From Panonychus citri (Eukaryota; Arthropoda; Arachnida; Trombidiformes; Tetranychidae), in assembly GCF_014898815.1 (NCBI RefSeq), contig NW_026515500.1, positions 558,001-622,000 on the forward strand: a stretch of 64,000 nucleotides of DNA. The letters are read 5' to 3'. A program made the translations under genes and the position numbers. Of this stretch, positions 46,319 through 58,420 are shown piece by piece. The notes beneath the pieces are model-generated. The model did no database searches. It saw only the letters and a list, made by a program, of their open reading frames with translations, and was not told the DNA's origin. Each line of letters starts with the position of its first letter. The stretch's first letter is position 1.

Positions 46319-48181
46319 TCACTGGCGTTTGTGGCCATTAATTGGTTGATTATTGTTGTGCCGCACTGGGGATGATTCACTAACAGCTGAATTATCACTA
46401 TTGATTTGTGGGGGATGTGGTAAACGACGACGAGTAAGCCAAGTATGTTTAAGAGCCTCATGAGGTGTCATCCGTAACTCGGGATCCCATTCAAGGCATT
46501 TCTTGATAAAGTCAATGAAATGCTCATCATCACAGCCTTTTAATGCCGTTGACCAATCTCGTGAACCTGGTGGGCCTCTTATCTTCCCACGTCGGGAGCG
46601 TCCTCCATTTAATAAAACTGTACCATCGGAAAGTATATTTGGTTGACAGTAACGGGGATAACCTTTTGAGTTGATGAATCTTTTCACTCGAGAAGATTGT
46701 TTCAACAGCTTTTCAGGTGGCATACCAAGTAATTCAATAATACAAGCTAATTGATCATCCTCATCTTCACCGGGTAAAAGAGGTGATCCGGTTGCTAATT
46801 CAGCTAGAATACAACCAAACGACCACATATCAATGGGCATACCATATTTACAACCCAGAATGACCTCCGGGGCTCGGTAGAAACGAGATTGAATGTAGGT
46901 GTAGACTCGTTGGGTTTCAAAGCAGGAAGAGCCAAAGTCAATAACTTTAATCCCACTTCGACCTTGTTGTTTGAGGAGTACATTTTCAGGTTTGAGATCG
47001 CAATGGATAATCTTATTGTTAAACAAGGCTTCCAAACACCTTAAAATGGAGTAAGCAAACCGACGGACTAATTGTATACTAAAACCTTGATATTTGTTTT
47101 TCTTAATTAACTCGTAAAGGTTAACACTAAGAAGCTCAAAGGTTATACACATATGATTACGGAATGTAAAGTTCTCGTACATATGTATTATATTCATGGT
47201 ATTATCTTTATCTTGTTTCCTTAGATGATCCAATATCCGAATCTCTTCTTGAGCTTGACGATGGAAACGTTTCTCATTTCGAACCATTTTTAAGGCCACA
47301 TGCTGTTGAGTCTTGTGATCATAAGCTTTAATCACTTGACCAAAGCTTCCTTTTCCAATGATCTTTAACATCTCATATCGATAAGCAATATGATCATGGA
47401 GAACATGTAAATATGAACCATGTTCATCGTCAAAACCACAATTATTGGGAGCACCGATTACACTGAATCGTTTTTTAGCATTGGCACCAATGAAATATAT
47501 TTGTGAATAACCAAAGATTTCATGATGCTCATAAGCTGATAATTTGTATGAATAAAGTTTCATCACTTGTTCAGGTGTAACCACCAAAGGTTTCGTCTTA
47601 CCTTTATAAGGTACTAAACCTACTAAATTGGACGTTGATCCATTACCATTATTATACTTGTTTAGACAATTGTTATAACTTTGCTCTTCATTTTCTATAT
47701 CTTGACTTGGTGTTGACTGAGCATTACCATTGTTATCATTGGTACTATTTGAACCATGAGATCCACTAGATCCATTGGAGCTTCCATTATGGGTTCCATT
47801 GGAATTACATCCAGAATCATTTACATCAGGTAAACCATTATTATTATTATTATTATTATTATTGACCTGGGCACGAGGTAAAACAATCTCACCTTGACCA
47901 TGCATAACAACCGAGATATTAAATCCATTGATTAAACAATCGGCTTCAGCAGAGGAATAATCAACTGTCTCGGAGATACCGTTATTATCACTGATGTTGT
48001 TCAATCCATTGGATGAACCTTTATAAGATGAGCTTTTGATGGGCGGCAATAAACCGGAACTTGGATTACAATTTGAATTAACTAAAGAGGAACCATTCTT
48101 ATCCGAAATTTGAGGTAAAAATGGACCACTAGTTGATCCATTCATATTAGTAATTAGCGAGCGAGTCCGTGAGAAAGGCAT
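46319..48181 (-). CDS. Dyrk2: Class II DYRK protein kinase (Dyrk2/4 type)
   Basis: Intronless 620-aa frame. Residues 1-190 are low-complexity Asn/Ser/Gly-rich. Then come the NAPA-type segment (VTPEQVMKLYSYKLSAYEH) and the DYRK homology box (HHEIFGYSQIYFIG). The kinase domain runs about 270-575: IGKGSFGQV glycine loop, K298 in VALKMV, HCDLKPEN (D395), DFG 415-417, and the YTY activation loop 427-429, where DYRKs autophosphorylate the second Tyr co-translationally. It ends with the CMGC insert and DPELRMTPHEALKHTWL. By family knowledge it is a dual-specificity Ser/Thr kinase, with Drosophila smi35A as likely counterpart. The start MPFSRTRSL is the only good Met before the NAPA part. Confidence 0.95.
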   Translation of the reverse strand: MPFSRTRSLITNMNGSTSGPFLPQISDKNGSSLVNSNCNPSSGLLPPIKSSSYKGSSNGLNNISDNNGISETVDYSSAEADCLINGFNISVVMHGQGEIVLPRAQVNNNNNNNNNGLPDVNDSGCNSNGTHNGSSNGSSGSHGSNSTNDNNGNAQSTPSQDIENEEQSYNNCLNKYNNGNGSTSNLVGLVPYKGKTKPLVVTPEQVMKLYSYKLSAYEHHEIFGYSQIYFIGANAKKRFSVIGAPNNCGFDDEHGSYLHVLHDHIAYRYEMLKIIGKGSFGQVIKAYDHKTQQHVALKMVRNEKRFHRQAQEEIRILDHLRKQDKDNTMNIIHMYENFTFRNHMCITFELLSVNLYELIKKNKYQGFSIQLVRRFAYSILRCLEALFNNKIIHCDLKPENVLLKQQGRSGIKVIDFGSSCFETQRVYTYIQSRFYRAPEVILGCKYGMPIDMWSFGCILAELATGSPLLPGEDEDDQLACIIELLGMPPEKLLKQSSRVKRFINSKGYPRYCQPNILSDGTVLLNGGRSRRGKIRGPPGSRDWSTALKGCDDEHFIDFIKKCLEWDPELRMTPHEALKHTWLTRRRLPHPPQINSDNSAVSESSPVRHNNNQPINGHKRQ

Positions 48182-50460
48182 CTCAAATCAATTTAATTCT
48201 TGGTTTAATCTAATAAAATCACTGTGAAAAAAAAGATAATTTAAACGGTAAAAGAAAAGAAGAAGAGAAAAAAGAAATGAGATAAAAAAGCAAATTAATT
48301 ATCAAATTAAAAAGAAAAAACAACAATTAGATAATATGATATAAGAGAAAGAGAGAAAGAAAAACTAAATTGGTTGTGTTATTACCACAAGAAGGAAAAG
48401 AGAAACATTGAAACACAATTGATCCAAAAAAGAGAAAAAAACACATTTAAACACCTGAGATATACACTTTAAACACTATTTAATTGATTGTTGATTAGAA
48501 ACTAAATTAAATTAATTAGAAAAATTGAGAAAAAAAAACTAATTGTGAAAAAAGATAAAAAAGTTAAAAAGAAAACGAGAAACAAAGGGATTGGTAAAGA
48601 TGCTGAAGAAAAGAACTGGTTAGGGGCCGTATGACCATATCGCTTGGAAAAAGTTCGGTCACTTAGTAGACGGTCCCTGTTCTCTTCATTGTCTAACCTT
48701 TGGATCGCTTGTGATGAGACCTTTTCCTCGAAACGGGCTCATAGATGGAGCCACCAAATGGTCTTTCTTTTTGTTTACTGTCGATGTTTTTTCTCTTTCT
48801 TTTCCTCTGTCGTCTTATTTTTGAGAGAGAAAGAAAGAAAAAGGTGAACACTAAGTAGAATAGTAATAGTAGAGTAGTTACCTAGGACCTTACCCAAAAA
48901 AAGAAGAAGAAAATCAAAACAAATGAGATAAGAAATAAAGGGCGAGGCTGAAGGAAGAAAAAGTGTCAACTTTGTTTTTCGAGTTTCGAATTGTAATTGA
49001 ACTTTTAGAACCTTCGAACAATTTGGAGAAGAAAAAAAAGTAAAAAATTCTCTTTAACAATAAAATGATCTCTTCTATTGAATAGAAATTAATTCCTCAA
49101 TCAGTTGATTATTGTTTCTAATTCTTCTAATAATTGTTCTCATGGAATTGGAAATTAATTTCATTTAAACTACTAATTGTTTCTAAATTGTTGCAATTGA
49201 TAAAACAAAGTAAACGTCAACAATTTTAACCTTAACTGTTTCACCTTATTGATTAACCAAGCAACAATTCAATTGTTACCATTTGACAATAAATATTGAG
49301 TAAATTAGTTAAATCAGTTAGAAAGACAATAGAATAACAATTTTCTTAATCACAATTAAGAAAATAAAATTTTCTTTTCTTTTTCCCTTCATTATCATCA
49401 TTAAACCGTCTGATTTAGATGAAGGATAAATCAATTTAATTGATTGGAATATAATGATATTCTCGATCATATCAACAATTAAGGAATAAGAAATGCAACT
49501 TGATTAAAACGATTATGATTAACTAATCAACATGATGTTATTCATCTTAAAATCTAAACATAGATTAATCCTAATCCTCAATTTCCAAGTAAATCTTCAA
49601 GCCTCAAGCTAATCCGTTTTTCCAAGAAAATTCAACTGATTAATACCGGAAATTTTTCCTCACAGACTAACAATTAAGCCTCCACAAAGAAACAGGTAGA
49701 TTAATTTACTCCAATCAATGGATTAACTTAATTGTGAAAAAACATTGAAAATCATAGAGATGAAAAAACTAATCAATATAATGAAATTTAGGTTATCAAC
49801 AATCAAATTTAAAGTGATTAACACACAATTAAACATTTGGGTATTCACATGGACAGAATTCAAAATGAATCGGATTAACTAATGATAGAAAAGGTTTAAA
49901 TTAAAAGTGAGAATTACCTTTTAGTAACAATTGATTGAGATTGTGATCCAAATTATTGATTAGTTTAAAATGAATTGATAATCACAATCATATGGATGAT
50001 CATAATTTAATTAAGGTGTCAAGTCTTATATCCAATTAAATGTACACAATATTGATTATGGTGAACACAATTTCCAACAATTAACCAACAGGGAAATGAG
50101 AGATGAAACAAAAATGATAATCCAATACAATTAAATCCCACTGATGATTAAAAAAAATTTTCTCTCTCACACAAAATGATTAAGATGATTGCAGATTAAT
50201 TAAAAGTTTAGATGATTACGATTACCACTGAAATTGTGAATTGTGAACAAAAAAAATGAAAGGTAAATTGTTATTACGTTGAAACCTTATATCTGATGGT
50301 TTGTATAAAAAGCACTCATATTGTTGGAAACTTAATTGTTGACAAAATTGACTGAGAATTAATTTCTTTTCATTCAACAATCAATAATAAAAATACAATA
50401 ACAACAAATAATAATAATAGATTGTAAATGTTAGCGTATTGAGAGAAGAGACTTTTTTTT
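48182..50460. other. Dyrk2 upstream region
   Basis: No gene is found. A less A/T-rich patch at about 48610-48770 (GGGGCCGTATGACC, GACGGTCCCTG, CGGGCTCATAGATGG) is probably Dyrk2 promoter or 5' leader. The rest is AATTAATT-rich. Confidence 0.5.
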
Positions 50461-53400
50461 ACCTTTACATGGTCTCACTTTTCTTTCTCTTACGATTTAT
50501 CTTCTTCTCAATAAACCATCATCATCATTTCATCTCTCTCTCTCCTTCTCTCCCTTCTCTCCCTTATCATCATTATCTTCATCATCATCAAGCTTCAACA
50601 GATCATGATGATCAATAATTCTGAGCATGGCTGTTGACCTATTCAACCCTTATTTTCTGGGTTATATTCAACCTTTAAGATGGAAAGACAGTAAAACCGA
50701 CAGAGAAAAAGAGACTAACCACATTCTCTCTTTCTTTACTGTCTTTTTTCTCTCTCCCTGTCTATCTTTCTCTCTTCCCTCCCTTCTCTCTCTCTCTCTT
50801 TCTCAGGTCATCATCATCTTCAGTCTGAGTTCATTCCCTTTGCTTCATCATCATTCTGAATTTACTTCCACCCTCTTCCTTCTCCCTCGTCCTTCTCTCT
50901 CTCTCTCTCTCTCTCTTTGTCCATTAAAATAGAAGATGAAAGTTTCTCCCTTTCTCCCAACCACCTCCTCCCTTTTATCTTCTCTCTGTTAAAAGTTTCT
51001 CTTTCCTCATCCTCTTTCACCGGTTCCTTCATCTCTCCATTCAAAGGGCATGTCTCTTCACTTTATTTGGTAACCTACTTTTCGCATCCTCATCTTTTTT
51101 CATTATTTTTTTCTTCATCTTATTCAATCCCTTTTATATCATCATTATCATCCTGCTATCATTTCATTATCAATTCTATCACGATGCTCATTACTATACT
51201 ATTCCCATTAACCAATCACTAATTGTCGTCAATGAATCAATCATAATGCTAATTACTCAATTTATCTTCATTTTTTATCAATAAACTTTTTTTTTGTTCA
51301 GATTTTGCTGAACAAAATTTCATTTTCCAGGTAAAAGTTATCATGTTGCTGTTTTTGTAATCAACATTTTTTTACTTATTACAACTAATGTGTGTGTGAC
51401 ATTTAAATTTGATTGTGAAGGTTAAAGACCCTTAATGATAATTGTGAAACCTTAACTGTTAGGTTAATGAAATTGTCTCTCTCTCTCTCTCTCTATTTCT
51501 GTGTGTGAATGTATCTCATTAATAATAATCATCACCTAACAATTAAATGTTTTCAATGATTAAACAATAGAGATTGTGACAACTTTTTTTCCATACAAAG
51601 ATCAATGATCTTAATGTTAGTTAATCAATGATAATTCATATCAATGTGTTATTAGCTCAGGTAATCAGGACTAAACAATTAAGAGAGAGAGAGAGAGAAG
51701 AAAAATTTTATTAATGAAAATTGTAAAAAGAAAACATTAAAACGATGATTAATTATAATTGTTTGTTTGTTATTAAAAGAAACGTAAACGTAAGTGATAA
51801 GTTATATTATTGATTCTAATTATAATCATGATTGATCAAACTGATTGTTACTATTATTGTTACGATGTTTTTTAGAGGCAACAAATTGTTTTGGCAATGA
51901 TGATGATGATGATGATATAAATCATAATGATTCATTGAAATAGGAAGTGATAAAATCAATTCAAAATCAATGTTAATTTTAGAGTAAAAAAATCATAATG
52001 AAAAAAAGGTAACTATTTACAAAGGTGTGGTTCCTATTATTGTTATCGTTAAGGGTTCTAATAGCGACGGTAACGATGATGATGATGATGGCGATAATAA
52101 TAATAGACTGAATGATTTGAACAATTTAATGTTTGTATATTTGATCACAATTAAACTACAACAAAATCAACAACCTACAACAATTTGGAGTATATTAAAC
52201 CACCAACGTAAAAGGGTTAAGCCCAACCAGAAAATTACCTTTCTCAGATTCTGTTCAATTCTCTCTCATCGAACAATGACCTTTCAACCACCTCAATGAA
52301 GATGAAGATAAGAATCATGATGATAATGACGATTATCATCATTCTACTCATTTTGTCTACTTTCTCTCTCATTCTCTCTCTTTTTTTTTCTTCCACCGTG
52401 TGTACATACACACTTTTCGTTGTGACTCATTCTTACTTAACTTTCACTTTACCTTGAAGAAGAAAACATTTTACTCTTTTTCTCATCATCGTCATCATCA
52501 TCATCATCTCTCTCTTTCTCATTCTCTCTTTTTTCTGCCATTTTCATCATCATCTCTTTCTTTTTTTATATTCTGTTCATCTTCTTCTTGGGGTTTGGTG
52601 GCTTTTCTCAATTCATTTTGTGAACTTATAACTTGAACTTTTCTTGTGATGTTGGTGGTGTTAGAATATGAAAGAACTGAATTTGGATGAGAACAGAATT
52701 TTCTGCGCCAACTCAGGCTTATCTTCCTTTCTTTCTTCAACCTTTTTCATCATCATCTCTCTCTCTCTCTTCTATGGCGGTTATTAACCTCATATTGGAT
52801 CCATTCTCTTCCGTTTATATCCTTCCCTTTGCTTCTAGGCTTTGACCTGATTTCAGAATCTCAATGCTCAGAGTCTCATGTATATTATACTTCCCATGGA
52901 AATAGGAAGAGAGAAACAAGAAAAAAGCTGAAAAGGAGCATTTTCAAGATGATCATCAGAATGATGATGATGATGATGATAAGATGATTGTCTACAATAA
53001 ACAACATTAAATGAGGAACAATTTTTTTGTTCAACTTAATCTGTTGTCTTATCATCTTCATACTAAATGGAAAAGGAAACAACAATCAACAAGAAGATGG
53101 AAACAAATTAACTTATCATGTTTTCTCATTATTATTCTTGAATTAAATTTAATTCAGTTCCTATGATTAAATCATTTATTTCCATGTTTCTCCCTACAAA
53201 ATTATTGGTACAATTAACTAATAAACTTTGAAGGTTAATTGTTGTTCATGTGTTTTTCACATTAATCAACTTTCCTCTTGTTGGATTTTTATTTCCATTA
53301 ATTGATTATGATTAATAAACTGTTAGTTAATTGTTGTTATTTATATGAATGAAATTTAAATCTCATATTAGAATACAGATTAATTGTAACTTATTAATCT

Positions 53401-53500
53401 CAATCAATTAATTAATCTAAACTGTTAAGTTGCTTGTGTGTCGTTTAAGCTTAGGCGAGTTGGTTGATTAATCAATAAGGTTTCAACAATTAAGGTTATG
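50461..53500. repeat. Copy 1 of a diverged ~5 kb tandem non-coding duplication
   Basis: Colinear landmarks shared with copy 2, given as copy 1/copy 2: ACCTTTACATGG at 50461/55372; AAAGGTGTGGTT at 52021/57035; CGAACAATGACCTTTCA at 52270/57318; a 23-bp identical word starting TGAACTTATAACTTGAACTT at 52621/57571; ATTCTCTTCCGTTT at 52803/57782; TGACCTGATTT at 52843/57821; TTGGTTGATTAAT at 53460/58398. Offsets all lie between 4.9 and 5.05 kb. Between landmarks the sequence is microsatellite-like and has drifted. No coding frame is shared. The borders are not determined. Confidence 0.65.
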
Positions 53501-55371
53501 ATAAACATTGATGATTAACTATCTAGAAACCAATTAACTCAACTTGAATCAAATTGGTGATTAACTTTTACTTTAAATTGTTGTTAAAATGAATGAGATC
53601 CAGAAACAAAACAAATGGATAACAATCAAAATCAATGATAATAATTCAAATTTAATTGCTCGATTACAATTTCGCTAATTGTAATTATCACTTCCTTCCG
53701 AGCCTTAATTTTTTCTCGCCATTCACTTGATTGTTACAAGAGTAATTAATAGTGTTAATTGTTAACAAGTCAACAATTAATTACGATCATAATTGTTGGC
53801 GCTCTTTTTGTTTCTCCACAATCACCACGCCTTTTAGTTTATCATTTGTTTTGATTTTTTGATTGATTGTGATTAATTGTTTTCTTTTATACCATTTGTA
53901 TCACTTGTTGTTGTTTTTCTAATTACAATTATAATTAGTTAATTGTCATGTTAGTAAGTGTTTCTGGTTAATGATGATGATTAAATGTTCCAAGTGTTTA
54001 TATCTCATGTCAATCAATTGGAAAAAGTTTCAATTCTGTTGTTGTTATTGCGAATTGATTAACTTTACCTTGTGTTTTAATTTCTATTAATTAACTTAAT
54101 TTTTTTTTCTCTATTCTATTTGTTAATTGTCAGCAATTTTCTATTCTCAAATACTTGATTGTTTCAAGATCATTTGATTACTTTGGATCAGTGGTAATCC
54201 TTTTCGATTTGTTAATCTAGTTCATCAATATTTCTCATGTTGAGTTAATCATTGGGCTTAACAAGAGGACGTTGTTGACTTGATTAACTTGATTGGATTT
54301 AATTTACAATGATTTGATTATAATAGTTTAATTCATTTGGTGATTCTGGTTTGTATTCAGCTTTAACAACAATTCAAGTGTAATTATCTTATTGTTATTG
54401 CTCACACTTGAAATCAATATACTCAATGATTAAGGGAAACAGTTAACACTAAACAATTAAATTGTAAATATTTACAATTGATCATAATAATCAAAGGTAA
54501 ACAAAAGTCAACAGTTAACTTGATCATGTTTAATATCATCAAATTGTTACCATTAATTTTAATAGTAAAGAGGAAAAGACGATCAGTGACAATTAACTGA
54601 TCGTGTTGATTTAATATCGATAACAATCAAGTGATTAAGTAGCAATTAGAAACAACGATTTACCTTAATTGTTTCAACTCACGATTGATTTAATACTATT
54701 TTCAAGTGAGTCTTTTACAATACAATCCAATTTAAACTTATGTTTTAATTGCTAATTTTAATCAACAATTAGTAGAGAAAAATAAATCAACCTTAATTAA
54801 TCTCACAATCCATTTAACTGGATTTACTAATCACTCAGGTAAGTATTATATTCTAACAAATTAATACTAATTAACTTTCTAATCATATGTTAATCATGAT
54901 CTTGATTTTAGTTTTTTCACTGAAATCGACATGATTAGTTGATAATATGGTTAATTGTTGTAATCGGATAATCAATAATCGTGTTAAATATTAAAGTGAA
55001 AGTTAACCTTAACCTTTGATTGTTAATTATCATGTTTTGATTGTGTTTATGTTAAAACAATCAAATTAAGGTCACACAAGTAAGCAAAATGAACAATTTT
55101 TAATTGTGAACAATTAAAAAATGACCAAGTTTAAACAACAATTGAACCATAATTACAATTGCGTTACTTTCTATTTCCAAGATAATAACAGTTAATCATT
55201 GAAAGTTTATATTGATTTTAATGAAATCAAATTTAATTATTTCAAATGTCATTTAATGTTAGGTCAATATGAAAATCAAACAGAAACCAAACAAAAACAA
55301 TGAAAAAATTGAGGACAAACTGGGAATTGTCAATCAATACAAAGGTAAATGAAGATGAACTATCATCATCT
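53501..55371. other. A/T-rich spacer inside the duplicated block
   Basis: No coding signal. It is dominated by TTAATTGTT/AACAATTAA words. It may be the diverged right part of copy 1, but no sure landmarks were found. Confidence 0.5.
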
Positions 55372-58300
55372 ACCTTTACATGGGCTCACCTTTCATCATC
55401 ATCATCATCATGTTGATCATCATGTTGATCATCTTCCACCCACTGGAATCCATCATGTCAAGGACATTTCTCAATCTAACCTGATTTTCATCCTCATCCC
55501 TCCCTCTTATTTCATCATCATCCTTGTCCATCATTCACTTAAATCATCCTGGTCATCATGTAATCAACTTAATTAATTATCACCAGTGTTAATCACTCAA
55601 TCTGATTTAATACCAGGAAATATAAGAGTGAAAATCAGATAAACTATTTGATTTTTTTTTCTTCTTCGACTCTTTTTGTTTTCTAATTAAACGTTAATTT
55701 AATTTAATTGTTGTTATTGTTTTTTTTTGTGTTTCTCATTCTGATGATTATGTTTTTTGATTGTTATCATTTCGATTGTGATTAACCCTTATCTCTCAAT
55801 CATTTCCTGGTGGTAAATAATAATTATCATTATCATCATAACAATTAACATGAAATCAGAATCTGAACAATGGTGGATTAGTTTATTAATAAACTTTTGA
55901 TTCTTAAATTGTTAGACAACAATTATCACACTGATACTAATTAAATATATGCTTTATAACTAAATTAACTTTTACCAATCAAAGATTAGTTAATTTTTAT
56001 CAAATGTTAAGGTAATATTGTTAATCCAAGTTCATCAACTCTAATGATCACCAAGGTGAATGGTAATTTATTTTAATTGTGACGCAGTAATTTATGCACA
56101 TAGTCACAATCAAAATAATTAACAATCCATCTTAAAGATCAATGATCGTTAGTAATTTATAGTAAATTACCGTTAATAGTTAATTAACTAATCCAACTAT
56201 TGACTAGACAATCAAATTTCTTTGCTTCGTTTCAATTCAATTAACTTCTGGTCTTTTTTCATGGTCCAAAGGAGATTAACTTGATTAGTTACTCTCTTTC
56301 TTTAACAATCAGACAGGAATCACCATTAGCTGACAATTAGTTGATTGTAAACAACAATCAAAGGTCAACAGTAACAATTAACCAAGCAAAGAGAGAGAGA
56401 GAGATAATCACAATCTAATCATATCTCTACAATGAGAGGGATAAAATTAAATCAACAATATCTACTAACCACTAATCACTAATCATATTTTAATAAAATC
56501 CCTCTAATCCTTAAATCACAATTAATAAACCCTAAGTTATAATCATCAAACAATCACAACAATTAAACAATAAAAATTGAACTGAATTGACAAAATTGAA
56601 ACAAGGAAACAATTACGATATTATAAACCCTTAACTAGTAAATTAATTAAATGAATCTTTATTTGTTTCACCAATTGGATAATAGACAAAATCTTAATTA
56701 ATTGTGTCTGGTAATCATGATTGTATCAGTAAATTGTTGATGATTAAGTTAAATTGTTGAAACTGGGAAAACAGGGAAGTTGAAAACAAAAAGATTGAGT
56801 TGCAAAAGTGATATTATTTTTAAACTGTTGTGATTTAAAACAACAACAACAACTGAATCAACTGATTGTGAACATCAAGATTAACAATCTGATTAAGATG
56901 TTGATAATAATTAACTAAATTGCAGAGGTGTTTAAGGTTTGGCAATGATTAAAAAGGGAAGTAAAAAGTTAACAAGATCAAGTAACTTACGATCTGATTC
57001 TTGGGGTTTTTAATTCATTATAATTGAGTTACAAAAAGGTGTGGTTATTGTAATTGTAAGGATTACACCAGAATCATGATTAACATGATTGTTACTATTA
57101 TCATGATGATTATTATTATCAGAGGCTAAGAACCCTTAACTGAAAAAGTTCATTGCGATAAAAATGATAATAATAATATCCTGAAAGTAAAGTATGAATA
57201 CCAACAAGAAATGATGATGATAACAAAAGGGTAACTCAGGAACAGAAAAGGATAAAAACAGTTACCATGATGGTGGAAAAGGGGAAGAGAGAAAAGTTCT
57301 GTTGAAATCTCTCTCAACGAACAATGACCTTTCATCTAATTCATGATGATGATAAGGATGATGATCATCATTCGGTTTTTTTTTTCTGTCTAATTCTCTT
57401 TCTTTTCTTGTCTGATACTCGATTTTTCAATGAACTTTATCGCTTCTGTTTTCATTCCAATCAGTTTACATGGAGAGATTTCCTAACTTTCTCTTTCACC
57501 TTGAAGATATTATCTTCATCTCTCTCTCTCTCTCTCTTTCTCTCATGAATTATTATCATCTTCATGATGATGAACTTATAACTTGAACTTTTCATCGGCA
57601 ACCAAATGGGAAAAAAGGATTGATTAGAAAAAAGGAATAAAATTCTGATTCAACTCAGTTTTCTATTCTCATTTTTTTTCTCATCTTCTTTCTGTCTTTT
57701 TCTCTTTCTTTTGTCGTTTTTATCATCATTCTCATCTTCTTCTTGTCTCTATAATCATTAACCTTATATATGGTTTGATCGATTCTCTTCCGTTTTCATT
57801 TCTTTTCCTTATTCAGGTTCTGACCTGATTTTCCTCTGGATTCTCATGATGATATATAATATTTACCATGATTATGAAATTGTGATGAGATGATGATATC
57901 TAGTGAAGATTAAACTTTTATCATCTTGATTCTCATCATCTACTCATTAATATCATCATCAATAATCATGACAATCAGTTATTCATGTTTCAATTATCTT
58001 GGTCCATGGTAAAATTCATGTTGATTGGAAATTCATTTTATCAAATTTATCTGATTTTTTCCTCATTCTTTCAAGTCTAGTCTCTTTTTAATTGTTAATT
58101 TTTGATTTCTCATTAATCACAATCAATCGGTTGTTGTAACTTTTAATTGTGCAATTGTTTTAGACACTGATGATTTATACACAATATGATTTAATCTGAT
58201 TGTTGATAATCATTTACCACTTATGAAGATGATAAAGATTACCTTTAATTGTTTACCTTCAATGGTTCATGTTGTTAGCTGGTTAGTTAAATTGTTGTTG

Positions 58301-58420
58301 TTTAACTAATTGTTATCATGTTTTGTTTTTCTGTTGTATTCACATTTCAACCATTTCTTTGTTGTTCAACTGATTGTTGGTTCATTGTTTAATTCATTGG
58401 TTGATTAATTAATAAGGTCA
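55372..58420. repeat. Copy 2 of the diverged ~5 kb tandem non-coding duplication
   Basis: Counterpart of 50461-53500, in the same orientation and order of landmarks. The frames at 55349-55576, 57150-57335 and 57324-57548 are His/Asp/Ser low-complexity translations and are not conserved with copy 1, which argues against coding. Confidence 0.65.

Noticed and set aside
50627..51222. Two ~100 codon frames rich in Ser/Leu/Phe
   Set aside because: They arise from CT-rich tracts and are not conserved in the duplicated copy at about 55.4-56.3 kb.
52027..52299. 90-codon frame in duplicated copy 1
   Set aside because: Asp/Asn runs from GAT/AAT repeats. The matching region of copy 2 does not preserve the frame.
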